A model generated the notes under the pieces. It was not told the DNA's origin and searched no databases. It saw nothing but the letters and a program-made list of their open reading frames with translations. Positions 1 to 8,497 of a stretch of 64,000 nucleotides of DNA are shown piece after piece; position 1 is the stretch's first letter; each line of letters starts with the position of its first letter. Source of the DNA: Pantoea eucrina (GTDB lineage: Bacteria; Pseudomonadota; Gammaproteobacteria; Enterobacterales; Enterobacteriaceae); the NCBI RefSeq assembly GCF_001691555.1, contig NZ_MAYN01000008.1, positions 2,218,766 through 2,282,765 on the forward strand, in the 5' to 3' direction. The position numbers were made by a program, and so were the translations under genes.

Positions 1-491
1 AGCTGATGCGCGCCGGTGCCAATATGGTCAAGCTGGAAGGCGGAGCCTGGCTGGCAGAGAGCGTACGCCTGTTAACCGAGCGCGCCGTGCCGGTCTGCGG
101 CCATCTTGGCCTGACGCCGCAGTCGGTCAATATCTTTGGCGGTTATAAAGTGCAGGGCCGGGATGAGGCGGGCGCTGAACGTCTGCTGTCAGACGCTCTG
201 GCGCTGGAAGCGGCTGGCGCGCAGCTGATGGTGCTGGAGTGCGTTCCGGTTGCGCTGGCGGCGCGCATCACCCAGGCGCTGACCATCCCGGTGATCGGCA
301 TCGGTGCAGGCAACGTCACCGATGGTCAGATTCTGGTGATGCATGACGCCTTCGGTATCACCGGCGGCCACATTCCAAAATTTGCTAAAAATTTCCTCGC
401 CGAAACCGGCGACATTCGCGCGGCAATTCGCCAGTATATTGCCGACGTTGAGGCAGGCACCTATCCTGCCGCCGAACACAGCTTCTTCTGA
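1..491 (+). CDS. panB: 3-methyl-2-oxobutanoate hydroxymethyltransferase, 3' part (PanB)
   Basis: Partial gene, open at the window's left edge; about 162 C-terminal residues of a roughly 263-residue family are visible, reading from base 3. PanB transfers a hydroxymethyl group from methylenetetrahydrofolate to 2-ketoisovalerate to make ketopantoate, the first committed step to pantothenate and CoA. The visible part holds the conserved [10 protein letters not shown] segment of the TIM barrel, the ECVP active-site region and the late IGIGAG and HDAFGI motifs. It ends 15 bases before panC, consistent with a panBCD operon. Identification rests on close similarity to E. coli PanB and on its neighbours. 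Confidence 0.96.
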   Translation, partial: LMRAGANMVKLEGGAWLAESVRLLTERAVPVCGHLGLTPQSVNIFGGYKVQGRDEAGAERLLSDALALEAAGAQLMVLECVPVALAARITQALTIPVIGIGAGNVTDGQILVMHDAFGITGGHIPKFAKNFLAETGDIRAAIRQYIADVEAGTYPAAEHSFF

Positions 492-506
492 ATCCGGAGA
501 TTTATC

Positions 507-1361
507 GTGTTGATCATTGAAACGCTGCCGATGCTGCGCCGGGAGATCCGTCGCTGGCGGCAGGCGGGCAAACGTATCGCCCTGGTGCCCACGATGGGCA
601 ATCTGCATGATGGCCATCTGACGCTGGTCGATGAAGCCCGCCAGCGGGCTGACGTAGTTGTGGTCTCGGTGTTTGTTAACCCGATGCAGTTTGACCGCGC
701 GGATGACCTTGCACGCTATCCGCGCACGCTGCAGGACGATTGCGAAAAGCTTAACCGTCACGGTGTGGATGTGGTGTTTGCGCCGGCCCCGCAGGCGATC
801 TATCCGCAGGGTACAGAGAACCAGACGTTTGTTGAGGTGCCGGTGCTCTCCACGCTGCTGGAGGGCGCCAGCCGGCCGGGCCACTTCCGCGGGGTCGCCA
901 CGGTTGTCAGCAAACTCTTTAACCTCGTGCAGCCTGATGTCGCCTGTTTTGGCGAAAAGGATTTTCAGCAGCTGGCGATCATACGCAGACTGGTCGCAGA
1001 TATGGGCTTTGATATCGACATTGTCGGTGTGCCCACGGTGCGGGCTAAAGATGGGCTGGCACTGAGTTCGCGCAATGGCTACCTTACTGCCGATGAACGC
1101 AGGCTGGCACCGGGTCTGAGCCAGGTGATGCGCAGTATGGCGGAGCGGCTCAGCAACGGCGAACGCCACATTGATGAGATTATTGAGCAGGCAAATACGG
1201 CGCTGCAGGAAAAGGGGTTTCGTCCTGACGGAGTGGCAATCTGCGATGCCGACACGCTGCAGCCGCTGACGGTGGAGAGCCAGCGCGCGGTGATCCTGAT
1301 GGCCGCCTGGCTCGGCAATGCGCGTCTGATTGATAACCAGCAAGTGGATCTGATGGCGTAA
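507..1361 (+). CDS. panC: pantothenate synthetase (PanC)
   Basis: Cytoplasmic ATP-dependent ligase joining pantoate and beta-alanine to form pantothenate, through a pantoyl-adenylate. The 284 residues match the family length. The nucleotidyltransferase signature is visible: [10 protein letters not shown] near residues 29-38 (HIGH-like) and the KMSKS-like SSRNGYL near residue 188. The start is GTG at 507, giving the N-terminus MLIIETLP typical of enteric PanC; a GGAG lies about 9 bases upstream. It sits between panB and panD, whose products supply both of its substrates, and is probably co-transcribed with panB. Confidence 0.97.
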   Translation: MLIIETLPMLRREIRRWRQAGKRIALVPTMGNLHDGHLTLVDEARQRADVVVVSVFVNPMQFDRADDLARYPRTLQDDCEKLNRHGVDVVFAPAPQAIYPQGTENQTFVEVPVLSTLLEGASRPGHFRGVATVVSKLFNLVQPDVACFGEKDFQQLAIIRRLVADMGFDIDIVGVPTVRAKDGLALSSRNGYLTADERRLAPGLSQVMRSMAERLSNGERHIDEIIEQANTALQEKGFRPDGVAICDADTLQPLTVESQRAVILMAAWLGNARLIDNQQVDLMA

Positions 1362-1397
1362 GCCGTCGTTTAAATAGCAGCTTAAGGGTATACCGTG

Positions 1398-1778
1398 ATG
1401 ATTCGTACTGTTCTGCAGGGCAAACTGCACCGCGTTAAAGTGACGCAGGCCGATCTGCACTATGAAGGCTCCTGCGCGATCGATCAGGATTTTCTCGATG
1501 CCGCCGGCATTCTGCAATATGAAGCGATCGATATTTACAACGTGACCAACGGCCAGCGTTTCTCCACCTACGCCATCGCCGCCGAGCGGGGATCAAAAAT
1601 TATCTCCGTAAACGGTGCCGCCGCGCGCTGCGCCTGTGCCGGAGACATCATGATTATCTGTTCTTACGTGCAGGTAGAGGATGAGGTGGCGCGCAGCTGG
1701 CAGCCAAAGGTGGCCTATTTTGAGGGCGATAATGAGATGAAACGTCTTGCCCGGGCGCTGCCGGTTCAGGTCGCGTAG
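1398..1778 (+). CDS. panD: aspartate 1-decarboxylase precursor (PanD)
   Basis: Pyruvoyl-dependent enzyme that converts aspartate to beta-alanine for pantothenate synthesis. From the ATG at 1398 it has 126 residues, the E. coli length, and places the self-cleavage pair Gly24-Ser25 exactly ([10 protein letters not shown]); cleavage turns Ser25 into the pyruvoyl group. A GTG directly before at 1395 would add one Met, but the ATG is better spaced from the AAGGG at about 1384. Tyr58 lies in the [10 protein letters not shown] segment. It follows panC by 36 bases and is followed by a strong hairpin, so it probably ends the operon. Confidence 0.97.
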   Translation: MIRTVLQGKLHRVKVTQADLHYEGSCAIDQDFLDAAGILQYEAIDIYNVTNGQRFSTYAIAAERGSKIISVNGAAARCACAGDIMIICSYVQVEDEVARSWQPKVAYFEGDNEMKRLARALPVQVA

Positions 1779-1813
1779 CGTTCAGCCCGATTGCGCTGAG
1801 CGGCCAGAAACAC

Positions 1814-1842
1814 CAGGGGCGCCCTTCCGGCGCCCCTGTTTA
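1814..1842. terminator. bidirectional terminator between panD and yadH
   Basis: A perfect 10-bp GC-rich stem (CAGGGGCGCC at 1814-1823 with GGCGCCCCTG at 1829-1838) closes a CTTCC loop and is followed by TTTATT on the plus strand. It lies between two converging genes, so it can end panBCD and may also slow transcription leaving yadH. Confidence 0.8.
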
Positions 1843-1864
1843 TTATCCGCTTGCTGAATGACAT

Positions 1865-2635
1865 TCAGGTGCGTAAGCCGCGACCGCGCTGGATCAGCGT
1901 ATACACCAGCACATAGAACACGACGATAAACGCCATCAGTACCGACAGCGTAAACACCAGCGGCACATCGTTGATGCCGAGGAAGCCGTACCGGAAGCCG
2001 CTGATCATATACACCACCGGATTCAGCTTCGATACTGCCTGCCAGAATGGCGGCAGCAGCGCCAGTGAATAGAAGACGCCACCCAGGTAAGTCAGCGGCG
2101 TCAGCACAAAGGTCGGGATCAGGCTGATATCATCAAAAGTACGGGCAAACACCGCATTCAGCAGACCCGCCAGCGAAAACAGCACCGCGGTCAGCAGCAG
2201 GGTGATGGCGACCATCGGCCAGGAGAAAACGTGGAACGGCACAAAAAACAGCGACACCGCCGTTACCAGGATCCCTACGCAGACGCCACGCGCCACGCCG
2301 CCGCCGACATAGCCGGCAATGATGATATGGGTCGGCACCGGTGCTACCAGCAACTCCTCAATATTGCGCTGAAATTTGGCGCTGAAAAAGGAGGAGGCGA
2401 CGTTAGCATAGGCGTTGGTGATCACCGACATCATAATCAGGCCCGGCACGATAAACTGCATATAGCTGAAGCCGTGCATGTCACCAATGCGTGAACCAAT
2501 CAGGTTACCGAAAATAATAAAGTAGAGCGTCATGGTGATCACCGGCGGCACCAGCGTCTGGATCCAGATGCGGGCAAACCGGTTAATCTCTTTGCTCCAG
2601 ATACTCTTTAACGCCACCCAATAAAGATGCGTCAT
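1865..2635 (-). CDS. yadH: ABC-2 type exporter permease (YadH)
   Basis: Inner-membrane permease of a two-gene ABC-2 exporter; 256 residues, the same length as E. coli YadH, with about six hydrophobic helices and a basic C-terminus (IQRGRGLRT). The substrate is not established. The N-terminus MTHLYWVALKSIW and the middle segment MHGFSYMQFIVPGLIMMSVI are near-identical to the enteric protein. The start overlaps the stop of yadG by 4 bases, so the pair is translationally coupled and the two products presumably assemble together. Confidence 0.94.
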   Translation of the reverse strand: MTHLYWVALKSIWSKEINRFARIWIQTLVPPVITMTLYFIIFGNLIGSRIGDMHGFSYMQFIVPGLIMMSVITNAYANVASSFFSAKFQRNIEELLVAPVPTHIIIAGYVGGGVARGVCVGILVTAVSLFFVPFHVFSWPMVAITLLLTAVLFSLAGLLNAVFARTFDDISLIPTFVLTPLTYLGGVFYSLALLPPFWQAVSKLNPVVYMISGFRYGFLGINDVPLVFTLSVLMAFIVVFYVLVYTLIQRGRGLRT

Positions 2636-3558
2636 GCTCTGCCTCCTGCTTTACCCTGTGTCAGTCCCACAAACAGCTCTTCCAGCCGGTTCGCCTTGTT
2701 GCGCATGCTCAGTACCTGCACGCCCTGCGCGCTCAGCTGACTGAATACGCTGTTAAGCCCCTGCTCACGCATCACTTCCACCTCCAGCGTCGAGGTATCA
2801 ACCAGACGATACTGGAAGCCCTCCAGATGCGGCAGCGCGCTGCGCGGAGCGAGATCGAGAATAAAGGTTTCCGATTTGAGTTTGGAGAGCAGGCCTTTCA
2901 TGGAGGTATTCTCCACCAGCTCGCCGCTCTGAATGATGCCGATATTACGACACAGCATCTCCGCCTCTTCCAGATAGTGCGTGGTGAGGATAATCGTGGT
3001 GCCTTTCGCATTCAGCTCTTTCAGAAACACCCACATTGAGCGGCGCAGTTCAATATCCACGCCGGCCGTTGGTTCATCCAGAATCAGCAGCTTGGGCTCA
3101 TGCATCAGCGCACGCGCGATCATCAGGCGGCGCTTCATGCCGCCTGAAAGCATGCGGGCACGCTCATTGCGTTTGCCCCACAGATCGAGCTGGTTGAGAT
3201 ACTTTTCTGCACGCTTGTTCGCGTCTGCCCGCTCCACGCCGTAATAGCCCGCCTGATTTACGACGATCTGCATCACGGTTTCAAACGGGTTAAAGTTGAA
3301 CTCCTGTGGCACCAGCCCGAGCTGACGCTTGGCATTGACCACATCTTTTTGCAGGTCGTAACCAAATACCCGAACGCTGCCGCCGGATTTATTAACCAGC
3401 GAGCTGATAATCCCAATGGTGGTTGATTTACCGGCCCCGTTTGGCCCCAGCAGAGCGTAAAAGTCGCCTGCCTCTACGTTCAGATCGAGACCTTTCAGCG
3501 CCTGTACGCCGCCGGGATAGGTCTTGGTCAGCCCGGAAAGTTCCAGTGCATAAGTCAT
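2632..3558 (-). CDS. yadG: ABC exporter ATP-binding protein (YadG)
   Basis: ATPase subunit partnering YadH; 308 residues. Motifs in order: Walker A GPNGAGKST near residue 40, signature LSGGMKRR near 138, Walker B LLILDEPTAGVD near 158, and the H-loop TTHYLEEAE near 193. The C-terminal extension after residue 220 is typical of DrrA-like exporters. In E. coli the gene can (carbonic anhydrase) lies between yadG and hpt; here only 235 noncoding bases separate them. The cargo cannot be told from sequence. Confidence 0.95.
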   Translation of the reverse strand: MTYALELSGLTKTYPGGVQALKGLDLNVEAGDFYALLGPNGAGKSTTIGIISSLVNKSGGSVRVFGYDLQKDVVNAKRQLGLVPQEFNFNPFETVMQIVVNQAGYYGVERADANKRAEKYLNQLDLWGKRNERARMLSGGMKRRLMIARALMHEPKLLILDEPTAGVDIELRRSMWVFLKELNAKGTTIILTTHYLEEAEMLCRNIGIIQSGELVENTSMKGLLSKLKSETFILDLAPRSALPHLEGFQYRLVDTSTLEVEVMREQGLNSVFSQLSAQGVQVLSMRNKANRLEELFVGLTQGKAGGRA

Positions 3559-3719
3559 TGCGAGTCCATATCCTGTTGTTGTGACATCAAAGCCTGATGA
3601 AAATGATAGTGCGCCCGCGCCAGACGTGCGGTGAATTCAGCAGAATTTGTGTTGAAATCAGACGCGGTGCGCCTGCGGGGAGCGCATGACGCGCTATATC
3701 GTGCAGAAAAGTGCATCAG

Positions 3720-3744
3720 GCCCGCAAGTCAGTCACTTACGGGC
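3720..3744 (-). terminator. possible weak terminator downstream of hpt
   Basis: Imperfect 9-bp inverted repeat: GCCCGCAAG at 3720-3728 and CTTACGGGC at 3736-3744, with one mismatch and a 7-base loop, about 50 bases past the hpt stop. There is no clear U-tract on the minus strand, so function is uncertain. Confidence 0.4.
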
Positions 3745-3793
3745 GGCTGATTCTATCCCGGAACGGCCGAAATGCCCCAGGTAGATTGTGCGG

Positions 3794-4330
3794 TTATGCG
3801 TCCAGCATGGTGACTTTGCCGATGTAAGGCAGATGACGATAGCGCTGCGCGTAGTCAATGCCAAAGCCCACGACAAACTCATCGGGAATGGTAAAGCCGA
3901 CATATTCAACCGGCACCTCAACTTCACGACGCTCGGGTTTGTCCAGCAGCGTGCAGATGGCCAGTGATTTTGGCTCACGCAGGCGCAGGATCTCACGCAC
4001 TTTACTCAGCGTGTTGCCGGAGTCGATGATATCTTCCACGATCAGCACATCTTTACCGCGAATATCTTCATCGAGGTCTTTCAGAATTTTGACATCACGT
4101 GACGACGACATGCCGCTGCCGTAGCTGGAGGCGGTCATAAAGTCGACCTCATGCGGGACGTCAATTTCCCGGCACAGATCGGCCATAAACATAAAGGAGC
4201 CGCGCAGCAGACCAACCAGCACCATCTCGCTGCCGCTGTCGCGGTAGGCTTCACTGATCTGTTTGCCCAGCTCGGCAATACGGGTTGCAATCTCCTCCCG
4301 GGAGATCATCACATCAACGGTGTGTTTCAT
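3794..4330 (-). CDS. hpt: hypoxanthine phosphoribosyltransferase (Hpt)
   Basis: Purine-salvage enzyme converting hypoxanthine (and more weakly guanine) with PRPP to IMP. The 178 residues equal the E. coli length. The PRPP-binding signature [13 protein letters not shown] lies near residues 99-111, and the GLLRGSFMF segment carries the family's flexible-loop approach. The start [10 protein letters not shown] corresponds to the E. coli start. It is divergently transcribed from the PLP enzyme at 4498; both promoters must lie in the 167-base gap 4331-4497. Confidence 0.96.
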   Translation of the reverse strand: MKHTVDVMISREEIATRIAELGKQISEAYRDSGSEMVLVGLLRGSFMFMADLCREIDVPHEVDFMTASSYGSGMSSSRDVKILKDLDEDIRGKDVLIVEDIIDSGNTLSKVREILRLREPKSLAICTLLDKPERREVEVPVEYVGFTIPDEFVVGFGIDYAQRYRHLPYIGKVTMLDA

Positions 4331-4497
4331 TGCGTTCGCCTGGTTAAGGTTTTCAGAAAGCTCCGCAGTCTATCACAATGCGCCTGATGGCTAACGGCGC
4401 ACACAAAACGCAAACGATTACGTAGCAAAATTTCCCGCGATGGCATTAACTCTATAGCAGGGTTAACGCGCTTTATCCTGATCCAGCCGGAGCTGCT

Positions 4498-5787
4498 ATG
4501 ACGAACTCTCCCAGCAACAAAACACCTTCCGATCGGCGCGCGCTGCATCCGGAAACGCAGATGCTTAATTATGGCTACGATCCGCGGCTGTCAGAGGGCG
4601 CGGTAAAACCGCCGGTGTTTCTTACCTCAACCTTTGTCTTTAACAGCGCCGAAGAGGGCAAAGATTTTTTTGATTATGCAGCGGGCCGCCGTCAGCCGCC
4701 TGATGGCCAGAGCGGCGGGCTGGTCTATTCACGCTTTAATCATCCCAATAGCGAAATCGTTGAAGATCGCCTGGCGATTTATGAAGGCGCTGAGAGTGCG
4801 GTGCTCTTCTCTTCCGGTATGTCAGCCATTGCCACTACGCTGCTTGCGTTTGCGCGGCCGGGCGAGGTGATCCTGCATTCGCAGCCGCTGTATGGTGGCA
4901 CAGAAACGCTGCTGAGCAAGACGCTGCACGATATGGAAATTAAAGCCGTGGGGTTCAGCGAGGGTACGGATGAAGAGAGGGTTTATGAAGCGGCGAAGCT
5001 GGCGTGCCAGCGCGGCCGGGTTGCCCTGATACTGATCGAAACGCCAGCCAACCCTACCAACAGCCTGGTGGATATCCGGCTTATTGCGCAGGTGGCTGAT
5101 GTGATTGCGCAGCAGCAGGGTTCACGTCCGGTGATCGCCTGCGATAACACGCTGCTGGGGCCACTGTTTCAGCATCCGCTGCAGCACGGCGCTGATATCT
5201 CGCTCTATTCGCTGACAAAATATGTGGGCGGCCATTCCGACCTTATCGCCGGTGCCGCGCTGGGCAGCCGGGCACTGATGAGCCGCGTGCGCGCACTGCG
5301 CAGCGCGATCGGCACGCAGCTCGACCCGCACTCCAGCTGGATGATTGGCCGTTCGCTGGAGACGCTGGCGCTGCGTATGGAGAAAGCCGCTGCAAACGCG
5401 GAACGGGTCGCCGCCTTCCTGCGCGACAGGCCCCAGGTGGCGGCGCTGTTCTGGCTGCCCTATCTCGATACGCAGAGTGCGGCAGGTGAAACGTACCGGC
5501 GCCAGTGCAGCGGTGCCGGTTCGACCTTCTCTTTTGATATTCAGGGCGGCGAGCCTGCGGCTTTCCGCTTTCTCAATGCGCTGACGCTGTTTAAGCTGGC
5601 AGTGAGCCTGGGGGGCACCGAGTCGCTGGCCAGCCATCCGGCCAGCACCACCCATTCCGGCGTCCCGCAGGCCGTACGCCAGCGCATTGGCATCAGCGAT
5701 GCCACGGTGCGTCTGTCGATCGGGATTGAGCATCCGGATGACCTGATTGCGGATATCCGCCAGGCGCTGGCGGCGGCGGACAGCTGA
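4498..5787 (+). CDS. cystathionine gamma-synthase family PLP enzyme
   Basis: Cys/Met-metabolism PLP-dependent enzyme, 429 residues. The PLP lysine is Lys241 in [16 protein letters not shown] near residue 108 binds the cofactor phosphate, ETPANPT near 180 and the Asp in ACDNTLL near 217 contact the ring, and [12 protein letters not shown] near 368 is the substrate-carboxylate loop. These features are shared by MetB, MetC, methionine gamma-lyase and O-acylhomoserine sulfhydrylases, so the exact reaction cannot be fixed. A basic N-terminal extension and an insertion near residue 60 set it apart from MetB. GGAG lies 5 bases before the ATG. It is monocistronic and occupies the place of gcd in E. 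coli. Confidence 0.85.
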   Translation: MTNSPSNKTPSDRRALHPETQMLNYGYDPRLSEGAVKPPVFLTSTFVFNSAEEGKDFFDYAAGRRQPPDGQSGGLVYSRFNHPNSEIVEDRLAIYEGAESAVLFSSGMSAIATTLLAFARPGEVILHSQPLYGGTETLLSKTLHDMEIKAVGFSEGTDEERVYEAAKLACQRGRVALILIETPANPTNSLVDIRLIAQVADVIAQQQGSRPVIACDNTLLGPLFQHPLQHGADISLYSLTKYVGGHSDLIAGAALGSRALMSRVRALRSAIGTQLDPHSSWMIGRSLETLALRMEKAAANAERVAAFLRDRPQVAALFWLPYLDTQSAAGETYRRQCSGAGSTFSFDIQGGEPAAFRFLNALTLFKLAVSLGGTESLASHPASTTHSGVPQAVRQRIGISDATVRLSIGIEHPDDLIADIRQALAAADS

Positions 5788-5830
5788 CGGCAATCGGCAT
5801 ATATCCTGCGCCTGCGTTCATCTGAAGCCG

Positions 5831-7429
5831 TTATGCCACCGTGAATCCCAGCATCATGCCGGTATCTTCGTGCTCCAGCAGATGGCAGTGCGCCATGTAG
5901 GCATGCTCTGCACTGGCAGCATAGTCGAAACGCACCACGACTTCGCTCCGCCAGCCGTTAACGTTAACCATATCTTTCCAGCCGGCGCGATGCGCGGCAG
6001 GCGGCTTGCCATTTTCTGACAGGATGCGGAACTGGGCGCCGTGAATATGGAACGGATGCAGCATCGCATCGCCCTCGCCTGAAATCGTCCACTTCTCGGT
6101 TTTGCCCAGCGGCACGGCAAACATCGGCTTCTGCATGTTAAATGCCTCGCCGTTGATCTTATTGCCGTTATGGAAATCATACGCGGCAGCGCCGTGCGCA
6201 CCGTGATCCATCGGCATCGCGCTATGTTCACTATGCTCCATCGGCATGGCATCGTGTCCGTTATGCGTTTCTGCCGCGCCGTGGTCTGCCGCGCCCCCCA
6301 TCGCCTGATGGCCATAACGATCCATCAGCGCCTGCATACCCTGCTTATCCAGCTGCGGATCCATCATCAGCTGCAGCCAGCGGTTCTGTACGCCGTCACT
6401 GGCAGGCAGCGGCGGCAGATCCACCAGCGTGTCCGGCAGCGTCCCGCTCGCCATAATGCGCAGCGGCAGGATCTGCACCAGCGGCAGTGGCCGATCAAAC
6501 GGCGGTAGCGTCATCCCCATCTGCGTCACCGGCAGCGTGACGATATCAAAAGGCTGGCCGTCGGAGGTATCGATCAGCACCTCAAAGCGCTCGCCCGGCA
6601 GCAGGGACAGCGATGTCACCTGTACCGGTTCAGCAAGCAGTCCGCCATCGCTGCCCACCACATAGACTGGCCGTTTATCGCTGGCGGCGATCTCCAGCGA
6701 GCGGGCGTTACAGCCGTTAAGCAGCCGCAGGCGCAGCCAGCCGCGCGGCACGGCGTGCTGCGGATACTGTACGCCGTTGGTCAGCATCATATCGCCAAAC
6801 CAGCCCACCGCCGCGCGCATCACATCCAGCTGATAATCGATATGCGTGCCGGCGCTGTTAAGCTGTTTATCCTGGAAAATCAGCGGTACGTCATCCGCTC
6901 CCCACTGCATCGGCAGACGCAGCTTGCCGGACGCGTCATCCTCCAGCAGCACCAGTCCGGCTAATCCCTGCGCCACCTGATGACCGGTCTTGCCGTGCAG
7001 ATGCGGATGAAACCAGCAGGTCGCCGCTGGCTGATCGGGGGTAAAGCTCACCTGACGCGTGGCACCGGGCGCGATAATCGCCTGCGGGCCACCATCCACG
7101 TCGCCCGGGATCGCCAGGCCGTGCCAGTGCACGGTGGTCGCCTCCGGCAGCCGGTTATGAATATTGACCGTGACGCGCTTCTCCCGCTGCAGGCGCAGAA
7201 CCGGTCCGAGCAGGCTGCCGTTATAGCCCCAGGTCGGCACCGCTTTACCCTGCCACTGCGTGCTGCCCGTCATGGCGGTAAGGCTGTAGTGACCACGCGC
7301 ATCAGGCTCCAGCAGCGCAGGGATCGGCAGCAGCGGCCGGGTAGCCGCCATCAGTGAACGACTCCATAACGGCAGTGCGCCTGACGCGCTGAGCGCCGCG
7401 GTCAGTTTGAGAAAAGTGCGACGTTGCAT
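5831..7429 (-). CDS. cueO: multicopper oxidase CueO
   Basis: Periplasmic cuprous oxidase that detoxifies Cu(I). The start is placed at the ATG at 7429, giving 532 residues: AAGGA stands 7 bases upstream and the CueR promoter lies further out, so a longer frame from 7489 cannot be translated. The N-terminus [11 protein letters not shown] is a Tat signal followed by a hydrophobic stretch. Copper motifs: [27 protein letters not shown] and [10 protein letters not shown] Met/His-rich insert near residues 385-425 ([19 protein letters not shown]) resembles the substrate-copper lid of E. coli CueO. The gene is divergent from yacC, as in E. coli. Confidence 0.96.
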   Translation of the reverse strand: MQRRTFLKLTAALSASGALPLWSRSLMAATRPLLPIPALLEPDARGHYSLTAMTGSTQWQGKAVPTWGYNGSLLGPVLRLQREKRVTVNIHNRLPEATTVHWHGLAIPGDVDGGPQAIIAPGATRQVSFTPDQPAATCWFHPHLHGKTGHQVAQGLAGLVLLEDDASGKLRLPMQWGADDVPLIFQDKQLNSAGTHIDYQLDVMRAAVGWFGDMMLTNGVQYPQHAVPRGWLRLRLLNGCNARSLEIAASDKRPVYVVGSDGGLLAEPVQVTSLSLLPGERFEVLIDTSDGQPFDIVTLPVTQMGMTLPPFDRPLPLVQILPLRIMASGTLPDTLVDLPPLPASDGVQNRWLQLMMDPQLDKQGMQALMDRYGHQAMGGAADHGAAETHNGHDAMPMEHSEHSAMPMDHGAHGAAAYDFHNGNKINGEAFNMQKPMFAVPLGKTEKWTISGEGDAMLHPFHIHGAQFRILSENGKPPAAHRAGWKDMVNVNGWRSEVVVRFDYAASAEHAYMAHCHLLEHEDTGMMLGFTVA

Positions 7430-7458
7430 ACGCATATCCTTGTGATAATGAGACCCCC

Positions 7459-7489
7459 AGCCTAAACCCTGCCCCTGCAGGAGGGTCAA
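7459..7489 (-). promoter_or_regulatory. CueR-type copper-responsive promoter of cueO
   Basis: On the minus strand, -35 TTGACC (7489-7484) and -10 TAGGCT (7464-7459) are separated by 19 bp, the over-long spacing that MerR-family activators correct. Between them a dyad ACCCTCC-N7-GCAGGGT (7486-7466) has the 7-7-7 geometry of the E. coli copA CueR site, matching in six of seven arm positions. Transcription should start near 7452, leaving a leader of about 23 nt before the cueO ATG. The cueR gene itself is not in the window. Confidence 0.85.
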
Positions 7490-7595
7490 GCGCCGGGCAG
7501 CAAAATGTTAACCCGCCATCTGCGGGGGTAAAAGAAGCGGAATCCGGACGGTAACTGTGCTAACGTCAATGGATTGTCCTTTGCTGAGAACCATT

Positions 7596-7943
7596 ATGAC
7601 AAAAAGCATTAAGATCCTGCTGCTGGCGGGACTCTTTGGCTTCTCCACCAGCAGTTTTGCACTGAGCGAGTCTGAAGCGGAAGATCTGGCTGATCTGACG
7701 GCGGTCTTTGTCTATCTGAAGAACGACTGCGGCTATCAGGCACTGCCTGATGCACAAATCCGCAAAGCGCTGGTATTTTTTGCCCAGCAGAACCGCTGGG
7801 ATTTAAGCAACTACAGCAGCTATAACATGAAAGCGCTGGGTGAAGAGAGCTACAAAGATCTGAGTGGCATTGCAATCAACAATGATAAAAAGTGCAAATC
7901 GCTGGCGCGTGATTCACTGAGCCTGCTGGCCTACGTCAAGTAA
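7596..7943 (+). CDS. yacC: YacC family secreted protein (PulS/OutS pilotin-like)
   Basis: Small exported protein of 115 residues, equal to E. coli YacC. From the ATG at 7596 it begins MTKSIKILLLAGLFGFS, a clear signal peptide with likely cleavage after SSFA, followed by the conserved LSESEAEDLADLTAVFVYLK. An upstream ATG at 7569 would put charged residues before the signal and is less likely. The mature part belongs to the pilotin-like family that assists type II secretin assembly, but E. coli YacC has no proven role. Two cysteines (NDCGY and KKCKS) could form a disulfide. In E. coli speE lies upstream; here yacL is the next gene. Confidence 0.9.
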   Translation: MTKSIKILLLAGLFGFSTSSFALSESEAEDLADLTAVFVYLKNDCGYQALPDAQIRKALVFFAQQNRWDLSNYSSYNMKALGEESYKDLSGIAINNDKKCKSLARDSLSLLAYVK

Positions 7944-7954
7944 CGGGGCGTCAT

Positions 7955-7980
7955 GCGGGCTGTGCGGGTTATCTGCCCGC
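7955..7980. terminator. possible terminator between yacC and yacL
   Basis: GCGGGC (7955-7960) and GCCCGC (7975-7980) can pair across a 14-base loop between the convergent yacC and yacL ends, overlapping the yacL 3' end. There is no strong U-tract on either strand, so this is a weak call. Confidence 0.35.
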
Positions 7981-8331
7981 TATAAACTGCCGGTAAGCGG
8001 CGATGACCGCCAGAAAGTCCTCCACGCCGCAGAACGAGAGACTCTCTTCATCGTAGTAGGCCATGCCCTCTTCCAGTCCCTCATCCTCCAGCGCCAGCTG
8101 ATTAGCGCGGATCATCACCTCTTCCTCGTCCAGCCACAGCGTGTACTCATGTCCGATGCGCTGCCACTGCTGATGGGTGCCTTTTACCGCGCGCGCGGCA
8201 GCTTCCACCTCATCCAGCAGGCCGGGGTTATCCCTGACTTCCTCATTAAACCAGTGGCCTACCGCTTCGTGATCCATCGACATGCGTACTCTGACCTGGC
8301 CGGTGAGATCGCGTAAAAATTCATACTCCAT
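7969..8331 (-). CDS. yacL: YacL family protein (UPF0231)
   Basis: Small acidic cytoplasmic protein, 120 residues, equal to E. coli YacL, starting [20 protein letters not shown] with GAGG 7 bases upstream. The conserved stretches VGHWFNEEV and [16 protein letters not shown] are easily matched to the enteric family. It has no signal peptide or membrane segment and its function is unknown. It follows acnB on the same strand after a 166-base gap with a strong terminator, so it probably has its own promoter. Confidence 0.92.
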   Translation of the reverse strand: MEYEFLRDLTGQVRVRMSMDHEAVGHWFNEEVRDNPGLLDEVEAAARAVKGTHQQWQRIGHEYTLWLDEEEVMIRANQLALEDEGLEEGMAYYDEESLSFCGVEDFLAVIAAYRQFIAGR

Positions 8332-8452
8332 CGTGTTACCTCATACCAGTCGCGCGCCGGGCAGCACATTGATTGCATTCTGAACGCAGCGCACGTAATA
8401 AAGTGGGATCGCGCTCGCATTATGCCGGGAGTGCAGCAGGGAAAAAAGGCAT

Positions 8453-8481
8453 AAAAAAAGGGGATGATTTGCATCATCCCC
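8453..8481 (-). terminator. rho-independent terminator of acnB
   Basis: On the minus strand GGGGATGAT and ATCATCCCC (8481-8460) form a perfect 9-bp stem with a 4-base loop, followed by a run of seven U (8459-8453). It lies 17 bases past the acnB stop. Confidence 0.93.
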
Positions 8482-8497
8482 TGGTCTGTCCGTCGCG

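Noticed and set aside
189..1517. 442-codon minus-strand frame opposite panB-panC-panD
   Set aside because: It lies wholly antisense to three recognised genes, has Arg/His/Gln-rich shadow composition and no known domain.
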